A DNA stretch of 29,722 bases, from positions 81,360,197-81,389,918 of the forward strand of contig JBOZIK010000001.1 in the NCBI GenBank assembly GCA_051453625.1, in the 5' to 3' direction. This DNA comes from Welwitschia mirabilis. Taxonomy: Eukaryota > Gnetophyta > Gnetopsida > Welwitschiales. The notes below the pieces were generated by a model. The model had not been told where the DNA came from and made no database searches. It worked only from the letters and a program-made list of their open reading frames with translations. Below, in pieces: positions 9,266-21,330 of this stretch. Each line of letters starts with the position of its first letter. Position 1 is the stretch's first letter. The translations under genes were made by a program, and so were the position numbers.

Positions 9266-9856
9266 TCATTGTAGTTCCTGTTGACATCCTCTTTGAAATA
9301 CTAACTTTAGTGCTAGAGGCATGTTGTTCATAAAGATCATAATTTTCAATAAATCATTTTTAGATGCCTTCACATAATTTAAGTTAGTTATAATTACATC
9401 ATATGCACTATTATCACCCTCTTGATGCTTTAAGAGATTTTGTTCTTTATTTTTACAATTGATGGATTTTTTAATTTGTTTAGAAAAAACATAATTTAAA
9501 GATAAAAGATTTGCATTTACTTTAGCATTTAAATGATCTACAAGCTTATTGTTAATTTTGGAAATATTGTTTGATTGTAAAATATTTTTTGATGCTATAA
9601 CACAATCCATATCAACGTCCTTAATATGGCATTCACTTTGGACATTTTGAATATATGCAATCCTTAAAACCCATATTATGTTCTTTAAGAAGCTTACTTG
9701 AAAAATCAATAGAAGCCTAAGATTTATGTTGCTCATTTGAATCAACTCCTTCATATTCTTTAAATGCAAATGTGCTTGCATACCATTTTTATCAAGTATA
9801 GAAATCTCTAAGCTACTTAGTATTGCAACATTTAATGATATTTTCCATTGTGGATT
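9266..9856 (-). pseudogene. Longest open frame of the window (196 codons), unrecognised
   Basis: Open on the minus strand from 9856 (NPQWKISLNVAIL) to a TGA at 9266; the first Met is at 9781, giving 171 residues. A run this long is very unlikely by chance at this AT content, so it probably descends from a real coding sequence. The product is rich in Lys, Asn, Leu and Ile, with no signal peptide, zinc finger or catalytic motif I can name; a middle section (SKNILQSNNISKINNKLVDH) looks helical. After the TGA the same frame continues with THQEELQESPPNLENI to about 9215; the TGA could be a deaminated CGA. It lies inside the outer CACTA, antisense to the exon-like segments at 7.4-8.5 kb. It could be a second transposon gene or a captured fragment. 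Confidence 0.45.
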
Positions 9857-11230
9857 TTATCATCATTATTGGGTTTGGTGTTAAGGCATTTTTTTATTAT
9901 GTATGTAAAAGACCAATCAACCTATAAAGGATTAATAAATTTTGTTTTTAAAGCTATTGAGTTAATACATCTCCTTATGATCTTAAGGTGTACATCTTCT
10001 TACAATATTAAGGTTTTTACCTAAGCTAATGTCATGTTTATAGACTACATACTAGCCTAACCATATTCCCTAGTAATAGAATTTGAATAATAATTAGGAA
10101 TTCCATTTTTAAAGGTTTTTGTATGCTGGTCTTACTCAAATGAATAGAAATTTATAGCTACTTGATCAATTCAAGTCAAGTTAATTTTTTTAATTGAAAA
10201 AAGGGTGATTATTCCTTATTCAACATTAATTTTTCTACATGAAACCGGGTATTTAGCAAAACATAACTATAAAGTACAAAAAAAAAATGGGAAGTACATA
10301 TGTAAATGCAAGTCCAAGACCCTACATAATGATTATTTATCTCTGTCTAGTAAATATTCCACATGAAACCTTAATCCAACTATTGATAGACAATAATAAA
10401 GAATATATATAAGATGTAAAGCCCAAGTATTGAAGTCATCAAAATCTTCATCTATTTTCACCATTCATTCAGAGATAAGAAAACTAATGACCTTTTCAAA
10501 AAAGAAGCAAGTAGATCATACATTTTTTCAAGAAATCCTAAACCTACTAAACATCAACATAAAATACTAGGAGAAGTAGGTGCGAGTGGATTAGGAACAT
10601 TGATATTATTCCTTTCTACTAGTGTAACTAACTTTTAAATTAAAATTATCAATTAACTTTCTTTGATATAACAAATCCATCTCTAGTATTATTTAGCTTC
10701 TCTACTTCATGCAATAGTAATAACCTTTAATTCATCAATCTTTCTAATAACTAAATTTACAGTGTTAATCAAGTATTAGTATTTCATCAATTAAAGAAAG
10801 TTAAATAGCATAAGGCTTGATTCTTGCTTTGTTTTCTTCAAGTATCATTTCTACTACATAGCCTTTCTTAAACTCTAGTATGTTTTTGTCTAATTTTACA
10901 AACCTTATTTTTGGATTACATAGCCACTTGATCATAGATGGAAATGTAAATGTGATCATAACTTAGGCAATAATGGATCTAGTTTTTTCTAATATCATTT
11001 TAGTTTAAAGCTCTTTCACAAAATCAAAAATGGTGTATTTGATATGCTAGCAAACCACAAGGATCCCTTAATATATGTGATCATATTTGGGCTTTTTAGA
11101 TTACCACCCTTAAATGATGTATTACCTTAGTCTCCTATGCATAACAAAAGTTTACTTACACTTAGAAGATAGGTAGAGACATGAAGTTTTTTATAATGAT
11201 TAGAATTGTAGTGTTAAAATATTCATTTAA
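9857..11230. other. No gene seen
   Basis: Interior of the outer CACTA, AT-rich on both strands. I found no conserved protein motif, repeat or structural RNA in these 1.4 kb. Confidence 0.5.
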
Positions 11231-11491
11231 ATTCTTAATAACATAGTTGTTGTGATGAATATTATACTAGATAACTTATGGAAAATTGAAGAGGATGTTA
11301 TAAGAGAGCATTCAAAACAAAATGACATCAAATGCAATGTACATAAGAATGTAGGAAAATTTGAAAGGATGAATTTTGAATTTCCATTAGGTAGTTTATC
11401 ATCTAATAAGGTATTTTCTCTTCCTATTTTCTTTGAAAGGTTGAAATTATTTATTCTTATAATAGGCAATTCCATACATCGAAAGCTATAA
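11231..11491 (+). pseudogene. Exon-like open segment, unrecognised
   Basis: Open for 86 codons on the plus strand. The middle reads like a genuine protein, DNLWKIEEDVIREHSKQND then VGKFERMNFEFPLGSLS, with charged and hydrophobic residues well mixed. An overlapping 82-codon frame on the other strand (11227-11475) is Ser/Phe/Thr-rich and more likely the shadow. Downstream, TTTACAAATTTGCAG ends near 11610 like a 3' splice site and is followed by a short Cys-rich reading (CKICFKKILICNCC). A spliced, decayed gene within the outer CACTA is possible. Family unknown. Confidence 0.3.
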
Positions 11492-12796
11492 GACTTTTTT
11501 TTTAAAGCTAAACGTAACTGATCTTTGCTTTTACAACAAATTATTCATGTTATAAAAGTAATTTATTATATTAGCTTGTTTTATAACTCTTTTTCTTTAC
11601 AAATTTGCAGCTAAACTATATCACATGCAAGATTTGTTTTAAGAAGATTCTAATTTGCAATTGTTGCTTAGTATTTTTCAGTGAGTATTCAACTCTTTAG
11701 CGATAAATTATACCTATTCTTAATTTTTAGTAGTTTCTAATCTTAATAAATTTGGATTATAGGTGCATAAAACTTCAAATGAGGAATTATAGCCTAGAGT
11801 TACTAAATTAAGAGATTAACATTCTTAATGGGGACCTCAATATTTAATCAATGTAGTTCTTAATATTGAACTAAGTAATCTACACCTCTTGGAAGTATGT
11901 ATCCTTATATTAATTCTATAGTACTATGTTTATAACAATAAATAGATTTAACTAATAAATATAAATGTATACTCTTCTATAGTGATATTCCTCATATTGA
12001 TTAAAGGTAAAGAGAGCAACCTTAATTATCAATAGATTAACCAATGCAATAAGAATCTCTATAGTGAGAGCTATTCAAAAGAGGTTGTATTATGAATGAT
12101 GTATGAATGTTTAAGAATAATCAGTGATTGCATGCACTTCACTTTTAGTAAACTTTCTAATCTTCTCTTAAGTTTTCTTTATGTTGATAAAGATGTTATG
12201 GTGGATAAATTATATCTTAAGGGCTAAAACCAATTTAGACAAACATGAAATCATATAACTAATATAATATGGTTATTTTTAAATGTAAATCATAAGACTA
12301 ACATAGAATATATGCATCTATACTTCATATCAAGATTGGAGGATGATGAACCATTTTAGATTACATGATTTAAAGTTTGAATATTTTGAATCATTTAACT
12401 TTTGAATAATACTAATGATTTTTTTTAATTCTTAATTTGTAGTTTCAATGTATTAAGATTAATAGAAGTTTTTATATTCTAAGAATGATATCTTCAACTA
12501 TAACATAACCAGACCTAGGAACCATGATATTTTCTCATTTTTACTTCATAGTGTAGAGTACCTCCTAATTTTTGAACTATGTTAAATGTTTGGAGATGAC
12601 AACTAAATAAATATTGTATGATACCAATTTTATCAACTAAAGTTAAACTTTATAAAATTCCCAATTTGTTTTAACCTAGTTTTATGTTTGTTATATGATC
12701 TTTTACCTACCTCTTTAATTATTTCATTTTTTTTTATTTTTACCATTTTAAAGCACTATTTTCAAAAATTTGAAATGTTCATTTAGGAAGGGGATG
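11492..12796. other. No clear gene; possible splice-acceptor-like site near 11610
   Basis: Interior of the outer CACTA. Apart from the pyrimidine tract and TTTGCAG near 11595-11610, and the short Cys-rich reading after it (to about 11680), I see nothing I can support. Confidence 0.4.
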
Positions 12797-13071
12797 AAAA
12801 ATGTATTTCACTCTCTTCTAATTGTCACCTTTTCATGTGGTATGTTACTCAGATATCTACATTAGATTATGAATATTTTCAAGTAAGAAAATATTATTTG
12901 ATAAAATATAATGAGAGATTCGGTGAGATATCTCTAAAGGTATATTTTGTTAATTCCAACATATATGTATATATTATTCCATGCTACATTTATTATGAAA
13001 ATGATTTACATTTTTTCAATTCACATTTCAATGCTAATTTTGTATTTCTTAATCCATTTGAGTTGTTTTAA
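12797..13071 (+). pseudogene. Exon-like open segment, unrecognised
   Basis: About 90 codons without a stop on the plus strand. The first half (WYVTQISTLDYEYFQVRKYY, then IKYNERFGEISLK) is protein-like. At about 12939 the bases TCTAAAG/GTATATTTTG could be a 5' splice site, after which the frame becomes Tyr/Phe/Ile/Asn-rich like non-coding AT-rich sequence. It lies about 300 bases left of the inner CACTA insertion. Family unknown. Confidence 0.25.
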
Positions 13072-13388
13072 GGGAATAATTATGACAGGATTAACATACT
13101 TCTTTAAATGTTGTATTAATTATTTTAAAAACTTAGAAGATAATTGCAATGATTAGGCAAGATTTTATAGGAAATGATAGTATAATTTTAGTTCATGGAT
13201 TCTCTAGCATTGTACGGGGACTTCTAAAGATGGCTATATCTAATAAAAAGAATTTCAATGTTGTATGCACTAGTTAGTTTTGAACTTGTTTATAATATTT
13301 TCTTTCCTTAATTTCCTAGGTTTGGCTATTTGTTATTACTTATTTGATTTTGTGTAATATCTATAGAAGTACAACCAGATAATGCGGG

Positions 13389-13650
13389 AAATACTAGAAA
13401 TATGTAATTTTAAGGTATTTATTTTAATAAATTCCTAAAATAAAATCCTTTTTTAAGGTGTTTATTTTAATGAAAACCATAAAAATACTTTTTCAAAGCA
13501 TGTTTTTATACAAACACCTTAAAATCCTTTTTGAAATGTTTTTAATTAATTTATAAAAGGAATGCCTTAATGATAAAGGATTTATTTTAATAAGTAATAT
13601 CCTATTTAAGGCATTTACTAAAAATAAACACCTTAAAAATAAATCTTTTA
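13389..13650 (+). repeat. Inner CACTA left arm: subterminal hairpins
   Basis: Terminal repeat followed by hairpin units such as TTTTAAGGTATTTATTTT/AATAAATTCCTAAAA (13409-13442), then TTTTAAGGTGTTTATTTTAA, and at about 13605-13640 AAGGCATTTACTAA/AAATAAACACCTTAAAA. The motif is the same as in the other three arms, in alternating orientation. Confidence 0.65.
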
Positions 13651-14761
13651 CCTTGAATGAGTTATGAGAACTTTTAGCTAAGACCCTTAAAAGCCTAGTA
13701 TCAAACATTGTAATCAAATCTCATCAATAGTAACAAATCCATGGCTATCGAGCTTATGGCCATGTTTAAATCATAGTTTGTATGAGGTGGCAGAAGAGGA
13801 GAAGGAGGACTTTTATTGATGCATTGAAGAAAATATATTATTTAAAATTATTGTATAGTAAAGATTTTGATTTCTATTAAGAACAAAAACCTTAACATAG
13901 GTTCCAAATCGTCAATTGCTAACAAGTCTTCTAGGGGATTCTCTATTTTCTTAATTCATGCATTACTTACAAAATCCTTAGACTTCCAATGCTCATGTTT
14001 CTTATTTTAGGATTTAGTACATATAGAAAAGGACCTTTAAAGGCTTTAAAATTAGAATTTTATTATTGCTCGATTGCACATGAGGGGAGAAAATACACAT
14101 ATTTTTATGCAGTTCTTTCGGTCTAGATTTTATTAGCTAAACATTTTTCTTAAAGATATACTTATTTTTAAAACTATGTACTTTAGTTTCATGTTAAGAG
14201 TTAATAAAGCTATCTCTCATTGTGTCAATTTATTCTTTCCACAAGTAAGGCACAATCAGGGTATTAAGAAAGGGTCATTTCCTTTGATGTTGTAGTATAA
14301 TTTATTAATTAATAATTCTCTACAAAAGTCATTTCAAATATATTTGGATTCTTTTTTATCTTCAAGACCATTGCAGAGTCTGTTAGTGCTATGTAAGAAT
14401 TACCAAAAGTAACTAAAACTTATTCTCCACTTACTAATTGTAGTTCCTTTAAGTAAGATAAATCTATTAAAGGGTATAAATTCATTCTCAAATCTAGGCA
14501 TCTAATGATATTTTTATCAAAATTGAATAACAATTTTCACTATGCTTGTATAATGGTCTTAGTATGATCTAATGGAAAAATGCAACTGTAACTCTAGCAT
14601 TGCTAACATTTTCAAAAATCTTTTTTATGTAAACTGATGTGAAACTCAAATGAATTTGTACCCTAGTTTTCAATTATTTTTTTTATACTTTACTAATAAA
14701 AAGGGAGGTTTAGAATCCCTTGTGTGCATTATAAAATGGTGGATATCATAAGAAGAATCAT

Positions 14762-15082
14762 TAGAAAGTAGTGAAAACCTTTGTTTGCAGTGGGAGGGAG
14801 CATACACAAATGGTGGATGCCCATTTGATAGGCTTAAAAAGCATTGTCTTGATTCTTTTCTATCCATGGTGGGTTACTTGTTCCACTTCAGAATTCATAT
14901 TGAAAGCCTTTATTAGGATTTTAATGTTAATTTTTATTTTGAGTAGTATGATAAAGAGAAAAGCCTTAAAAATGGACATGGAGAAGCCTTTTCAAGCTAC
15001 AATGATGCACAATGATGAGATGGATATAGAAAGCATAGTTACAGGTACGGTAATGAATGCAATATCTCAAACAGATATTTAA
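14762..15082 (+). pseudogene. Exon-like 106-codon open segment, unrecognised
   Basis: Open from after a TAG at about 14760 to a TAA at 15080. TTTGTTTGCAG/TGGGAGG near 14791 resembles a 3' splice site and CACAG/GTACGGTAA near 15045 (reading GTTACAG/GTACGG) a 5' splice site, so a single exon of about 250 bases is plausible. It contains a hydrophobic middle (LIGLKSIVLILFYPWWVTC) and an acidic, Met-rich C-terminal half (MEKPFQATMMHNDEMDIES). I know no family with this layout. Situated in the inner CACTA. Confidence 0.3.
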
Positions 15083-17081
15083 TATTCCTATCCATATCTA
15101 TTATTCAGTTTTGCTAAGGCCATTTTTATTTAGTTAAAGACAGAAAACAAGTATAGCACATAATAGATACTACTAATAATGAAAGAGATTTTAGGTCTAT
15201 TAAAAGTAAGAGTTATTAGAGGGTTAAATATTACTATCACATCTTAGAAGTAATGATCACTATGTTATTCTAAAGCTTTGTGCATAGGTAGGTTACATTT
15301 TACTTCATATTCACTCATGCTTTTTCTTCTTGTTTCTTGGTTTTATTTTTATTTAGTATCATCTAAATAAGGAGATATGTAATTGTATTAAATGGTTCTC
15401 AAATGTACATGGTTTTAAAGGATAAGAACTTGTTAGACCATAAGTTATATTTAAACTATATTTCTTGAAATCATGAAATTTGATTTGTAAACAAATAAAA
15501 TGATAATGATTTGAATGTGCAAGAATTTATTTTCTAAAAATTATATTGATGTTTCATATGAATATACACAAATAATGTTGCATCATTTAATAGCATCTAC
15601 TAGGCTTATTTAACTAAGTCTAGAAATAGCTGCATTGTGTATATTAGTTTTCTAGTAGCATTGCTTTGCCTTATAGAACTATATCCTTTAGGCTTATACT
15701 TTTCTTTAACCTCTATTTTTAGACCTACCTATGCCTCATCCTGATATTAGTTTTAAGTGTTTTATAATTGATTAATAATTATGAGTTTCAATTGATATCT
15801 TTATGTCTTAAGGAAGAAAGTGTTACTCAAAACAGGTGCCTAAGAACTTTTTTATTATCTTACATTATCTAGTAATCTTATTTAAATGTCTCTTAGAAGG
15901 TCAACTCATTTTTGGCTTTCTACCTATTTGATCTTTCCTTTGAGAAGAATATTTTAAAATCCTCTTACATCTTCATGCATGCATTCCAAGACTGCAAGGT
16001 CTTTCACTTCCTTAATAATTGAATATAGGAATGATAAAATTTCTTTAGATTAAGTTCTATTAAACATAGCACACATTTGTGAAATTCATAATTAGAAAAA
16101 TATTTGAATCAATGTAACGTACATGCACCATCTTAAGTACATGTGAGTCAATTAACAAAGAAATTATTATGGTGTAAACTGATCTAGAACAACATGTAAA
16201 ATTAAATTAAGTACAAACATATCTTATGGTATCTACTTTCAATTCTTCATCAACATGTATATGAGTTCACATGTCTCTGGAATACTTTGAAACATTACAA
16301 TATTTAGGCATCATAGTTGAAATAAGAATTAAAAAAATTCTATTAGAATATAATAGAAAATTTGGCAGCTCATTCATGTAAACATATATTATCTTTAATA
16401 ATAATAATAAATAGGCATGTTTATAGGTTAATATATGTGAGTTTAATCTTTTAGCTTATCATAGCAAAGTGATTTTTGTTGATGTGGTTTTAAATACTAA
16501 AAATGGGTATTTGTATTAGGAACATCAACATTTTAGATCAACTCACTAGGCCTTCAAACATGTATTCTTCAAGCATGCATTGATAAATAGGAAAAATATC
16601 TTCATCACATAATTACCATATCGAATTACTTGTAAATATTCAATGTGAGGTTGATTGTTGTGTGGTTCCACCAAGGAATCGATGCTACCAAGAGGATTTT
16701 AATAGAAGGCATTAAAAGAATAGATTAATTAACTAGTAACACTAGTAGATTATAATATTCAAGTTAACCCTCAATATTTTTGAATGGAACAACTTTGTTA
16801 TAAACATTTATGTCAAAAAATAGAAAAAGAGTTATTTAATAAAGTGGTTAAGGCTATAAATTAAAGACATATATTAGATAGCAATTAGTTTCTGCAATGT
16901 TTAGTTTTAGATAATTGCATTTCATATGTATTAAAGAGAAGATCCATATACATAAAAAGTATTATAGAAAATCCCTTTCCTTTATTAATATTTAATATAC
17001 TATATTTTCTTTACATTATAGTAACATTTGATTGCATAAAAAGCCAAAACATTTTTTACCCTTATGAGAATAATTCCTTAT
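15083..17081. other. No gene seen
   Basis: Interior of the inner CACTA. Two kilobases of AT-rich sequence in which I found no protein motif, tandem repeat or RNA gene; a short (AAT)n run occurs near 16399. Confidence 0.5.
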
Positions 17082-17516
17082 NNNNNNNNNNNNNNNNNNN
17101 NNNNNNNNNNNNNNNNNNNNNNNNNNNNNNNNNNNNNNNNNNNNNNNNNNNNNNNNNNNNNNNNNNNNNNNNNNNNNNNNNNNNNNNNNNNNNNNNNNNN
17201 NNNNNNNNNNNNNNNNNNNNNNNNNNNNNNNNNNNNNNNNNNNNNNNNNNNNNNNNNNNNNNNNNNNNNNNNNNNNNNNNNNNNNNNNNNNNNNNNNNNN
17301 NNNNNNNNNNNNNNNNNNNNNNNNNNNNNNNNNNNNNNNNNNNNNNNNNNNNNNNNNNNNNNNNNNNNNNNNNNNNNNNNNNNNNNNNNNNNNNNNNNNN
17401 NNNNNNNNNNNNNNNNNNNNNNNNNNNNNNNNNNNNNNNNNNNNNNNNNNNNNNNNNNNNNNNNNNNNNNNNNNNNNNNNNNNNNNNNNNNNNNNNNNNN
17501 NNNNNNNNNNNNNNNN
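17082..17516. other. Assembly gap (435 N)
   Basis: A run of 435 N bases inside the inner CACTA, so the true length of that element is uncertain. Frames running through it carry no information. Confidence 0.99.
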
Positions 17517-20215
17517 CTTATAAAATTCACATGTTTCCTTTTCTTAGTCATAAAATCATTATAAAAATCAAGTGAAAATATAGAGGGTTTTAATAAAAGT
17601 TCCTTTTCATATTGATGTCACCACCACACCTAGAATTTTTATGCCAAATTAAAGAATTTGCCTCAAAAAATTAATGCATGGCCATAGTAAAAGGCATCAC
17701 ACCAATCTTGTCAATTCCTCCTTGTACTGACACATGTTTGTCTTTCTAATGTTGGTAGAGATGGCATTATAGACCTCTTCTCTCTAGTTGGTGACTTAAA
17801 AAGCATTTTTTTGGTGACTAGTATTCTAAAAGAAGAACATTTTCTTAGGATTGGTGATAATTTTCATAAATGCACCTATTTAAGAATGATAGAAAAAGTA
17901 CTAGCATTAATTTTACTTAGTTTACTTGTTCTCAATTATTCATCATCATTTTTTTATTTTGTTCTGAGGTCTTATTCCATTTATCATTATGGATAAAAAC
18001 TCATTATTTCAATATATGCTTAGACATGTGGTTAGTTATATGTAATATCCTAGAGGTATAGAAGTGTAAGACTATGAATCTGTAGAAATAATAGCTATAT
18101 TTACATTTATTTATCATAAATATGTTTAAATACCTTCAATTATTATTCTTGTTTCAAGACTATAATGGCTTGTTTTAAGGCTTCATTCCAATCCACTTTT
18201 TACATATTCAAATGCAGCTATTGAAATGATATAGTAATATTTTCTTTTTATGATTACTTCTAATACATTAAATGTTTAAAAATTTAATTATTTTTATTTT
18301 CTTTTAATAAAAATACATTACTTAGTATAGGTCTTGTTCTCTTAAGGATTATTCTTCAAACTATGTTTCACATAATTCACATATTTCCTTATAAATAAAA
18401 TTCTCTTTGTGTTATAAAAATTTTGATTTTAAGATTTGTTTTTATAAGTTATGTTAAGTTTGTTTCAGGGTATTTACTTAATAGTTTTCTTATGAATTGT
18501 CTATTATTCTATAGGAATTCCAAAAGTCACATTTCCTACACTCCAACTCTAGACATGTTTTAGAGCTATTTGCATAACCTAGAAAGAACTCAAGCTATAT
18601 CTTCTAAATCTTATAGTATTAATTATAGTTGCTTACATTTTTATGAAAAATAAAGTCTAATTGTAGTTTAAGTGAAACAAACTTGGATTAAGTTATAATT
18701 AAAAAGTGCTTTTTTGCTAATCTAAAAATTAAATGAATTGCATGTCAAGTTCCATTGATGTTCACAATTTTTTCTATTTTTGATATTCAGTTTAGGTACT
18801 TCTTCATTATTTTTTGTCTTATCATTAAACAACACTTTCCTAATACTTTTTCTCTTGGAAGATTGCAAATTGAAAATGGAGAAATAAATTTTATCATTAT
18901 TATATTTGGGGAATGGAATGAACAACATTTTGAGTAGAGATCATGGTGGCTATAGAAGCAATTAATAAACCACTTCATTTCAAGAACCTATTACAAGTTC
19001 TAATTAGTTACAAATAATACAAAGAAAAATAGTCCTACTAGATAGATGTTTTAGTCCTACTAGGTGTTAAAAAAAGTCCTCTCATGGCTTCTTCTATCAG
19101 CAATGACTATAAGTGGAGAATATTTCAAACTTGGGTAAAAGGATTTCACTTTATAACCACATGACTTAACCCCCAAAGAAGCCTAAGAAGCATAAGATTT
19201 AGGTTGCTACACAATGGAAGAAGCTTAAAGAAAGAATAAGATACTTTATATAATATTACTTACTATCCAATAATAAATTAGATCTCTACCCAATTTACAA
19301 GTCATAAGAGCTTGATCAAAAGAAAAAAATAACTTTGCAAGTAATCAAAAGCTATTATATGGCATTCTCCTATACAAAAAGGATTTTTTAATCCCATTTA
19401 GATTAAAATTCATAATGTGAAATCAAAAGTATGTGAATGTTGTCCTCTTGTTTCCCTTTTTACATAATCATTTTGATTTACAAGGGAAGATGATTAACAT
19501 TTTCTTAGTAAGGTAGGCATATCATTTTCTTTTACTCTAGAAGTTCATGTATCCATACCAATGGATATTAGTATGTCCAACCATCTAGAATGAAGGGGTG
19601 AATTTACTAAAAGAGTAGATCAACTAAATGCTAGTACCATTTAAAAATATTTTTTAAACGTAGTTACATTTTTCTTTTTACCAGCCTTCTTTTTTACCAA
19701 GAAAACAAACAAGTGCATTTTCTTTATGTTTATTCTTTAAGTTTGTTATGTCTTACTACCATTATTTAATTGTATATCATCATATGCAAAATGACTTGAT
19801 TGTAGGTATCAGTGTAATTTCATAATTTAATCAATTTTAGCACACTATTGAAACCTTTAACTAGTAAGACGAAAACCTATACACATCCTTTTATCATTAT
19901 CTATAAGTTCCTATTCAGAGGAATTTATTCAAGATGGAATGTTTTCATTTTATTTGTGATTTCTTCCTTATCAAACATACATATATAATTATGCTAATCT
20001 CTTAGTTTTTATAGTGGAAAACCACATTTTAAGTGTTGAATATTTAGCATTAGTGCATAATTAATGTTTGTCAACCCCTTTTCTATTTCATTGGTATGTA
20101 AGTTTGTTTATTATAGCATTTGACAAGGGATGAAAATCCAATTTGTTACTAAAAATTTTGGTCATAAATGGCATGATTAAGATAATAGCATTAAATATGC
20201 ATTATGTCATAAAGA
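17517..20215. other. No clear gene
   Basis: Interior of the inner CACTA. Frames of about 60 codons occur at 17811-17996 (+) and 18722-18978 (both strands); the latter overlap on opposite strands and read as low-complexity Phe/Ile/Asn-rich sequence, so I do not call them. At 18037 a TGTAATATCC word with a following AGAGGTATAGAAGTG resembles 13354-13375 (TGTAATATC, then TATAGAAGTAC) in the outer element, a possible shared internal segment. Confidence 0.4.
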
Positions 20216-20354
20216 TATATGAAAAAAACTCAACTATTTTAATTATATGAATATTAAGAAGATAACATGCAAATATTTTAACAGCTATATGAAGAAACTC
20301 AACTATTCCAATTATATGAGTATTAAGAAGATAACATGCAAATATTTTAACAAA
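20216..20354. repeat. 70-bp tandem duplication
   Basis: Two adjacent units, about 20216-20285 and 20286-20354. They share ATATGA, AACTCAACTATT, AATTATATGA and the perfectly conserved ATTAAGAAGATAACATGCAA continuing through AATATTTTAACA. I count about four substitutions and one single-base indel. The high identity suggests a local duplication more recent than most decay in the window. No coding frame runs through it. Confidence 0.9.
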
Positions 20355-20793
20355 TAAAATGAAGCAAGCTTTTATAGATCATTAATTCTCTTTGTACTTA
20401 TGAACTCATGAATTATGATTAAATGTTAACTATGTGTAGACTTAACTAACTAGTTATGGGTGATAATTTTTGCAAGGACATAGCCCTTGGATCTATCTAT
20501 AAAGTATATTAAACTAGTTTATCTTATGTGTCTTCATTCATATTTGGTTTGTTATTCTATATCTTTAAATACTTAATTTATTATTAACTTCTATATATTA
20601 AATTATTCTTCATAATTTTACCTATGGTAGTTTTATGGACTTGTATCATTACATGTTAAACAACATGATCATATTTGTTTCACACTTGAACTCCATCTAA
20701 AGGAGTTTTTTGTTATTTGGCATCTGATCTTAACTAAATTTTTTACAACAAAATGTCAATCTAGATAAGACAATATTAGGGAAATTTTAATGA

Positions 20794-21051
20794 AATAATT
20801 CCAATGCATTTAAGAGAGAGAATTCAAACTACTCTAAGGACTTCATTGTCTTTTATCTATGGCTTTATGAAAGAGAGACAATTTTTGATCTTCCATTAGT
20901 TAAGAAATGGGTGGTATGTGATTTTCATGCTATATTACATTTTAATATAGAAATAGATAGTAATCCTTATGTAAATTTGTTTTATTCCTTTTATATTAGA
21001 AAGGTCCATGATGATGCTTTTCAAACTTCTAACCTCACAGGTGGTTGGTAA
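20794..21051 (+). pseudogene. 85-codon open segment without start, unrecognised
   Basis: Stop-to-stop open frame with no internal stop, from after the TGA at 20791 to the TAA at 21049. It reads as mixed, protein-like sequence: DFIVFYLWLYERETIFDLP, then VKKWVVCDFHAILHF and a C-terminal VHDDAFQTSNLTGGW. No Met-initiated frame of useful length, so it would be an internal exon or a broken gene. It lies in the right third of the inner CACTA. I cannot assign it. Confidence 0.35.
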
Positions 21052-21129
21052 TACCATGACCCTAGGCCCTCAATAGGAGGATACCACGCATATTAAACAT
21101 CTTGGTACTTAATAGTACTTTTAATAATA

Positions 21130-21330
21130 CCAATGCATGCATTTGCAATTTCATAGAGTCTTTCTACAAGTAATCTAAGGGATAAACTTTCTATTTAACT
21201 GTATCCCTATCCATGAGCATTACATTTCTATGTTGGGCATGTTCTCTAGCTAGCTCAATATGTTTTCAAAGAGAACCATCATGAAAAGGTGTCTTTAAAT
21301 CCATCTTAGGCACCTAGATATTAGAAACAT
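21130..21330 (-). pseudogene. Coding-like minus-strand segment with three stops, unrecognised
   Basis: On the minus strand one frame reads PKMDLKTPFHDGSL, stop, KHIELAREHAQHRNVMLMDR, DTVK, stop, KVYPLDYL, stop, KDSMKLQMHAL. The residue mix is unusually protein-like and the stops (TGA, TAG, TAG) could all be decayed sense codons. The first part has a faint resemblance to the region where copia reverse transcriptases start, but what follows does not fit. It may be a captured fragment in the inner CACTA. Low certainty. Confidence 0.25.

Noticed and set aside
17064-17564. Frames of about 160 codons across the second N run
   Set aside because: They are open only because the bases are unknown.
18722-18978. 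Overlapping 60-68 codon frames on both strands
   Set aside because: They overlap on opposite strands, have low-complexity Phe/Ile/Asn/Lys composition, and show no motif or context.
19380-19470. A faint resemblance to the G-F-N-P-F and W-P-V motifs of CACTA transposase (GFFNPI then CPLV)
   Set aside because: It needs a residue insertion, the spacing between the two motifs is wrong, and no other transposase motif is found nearby.
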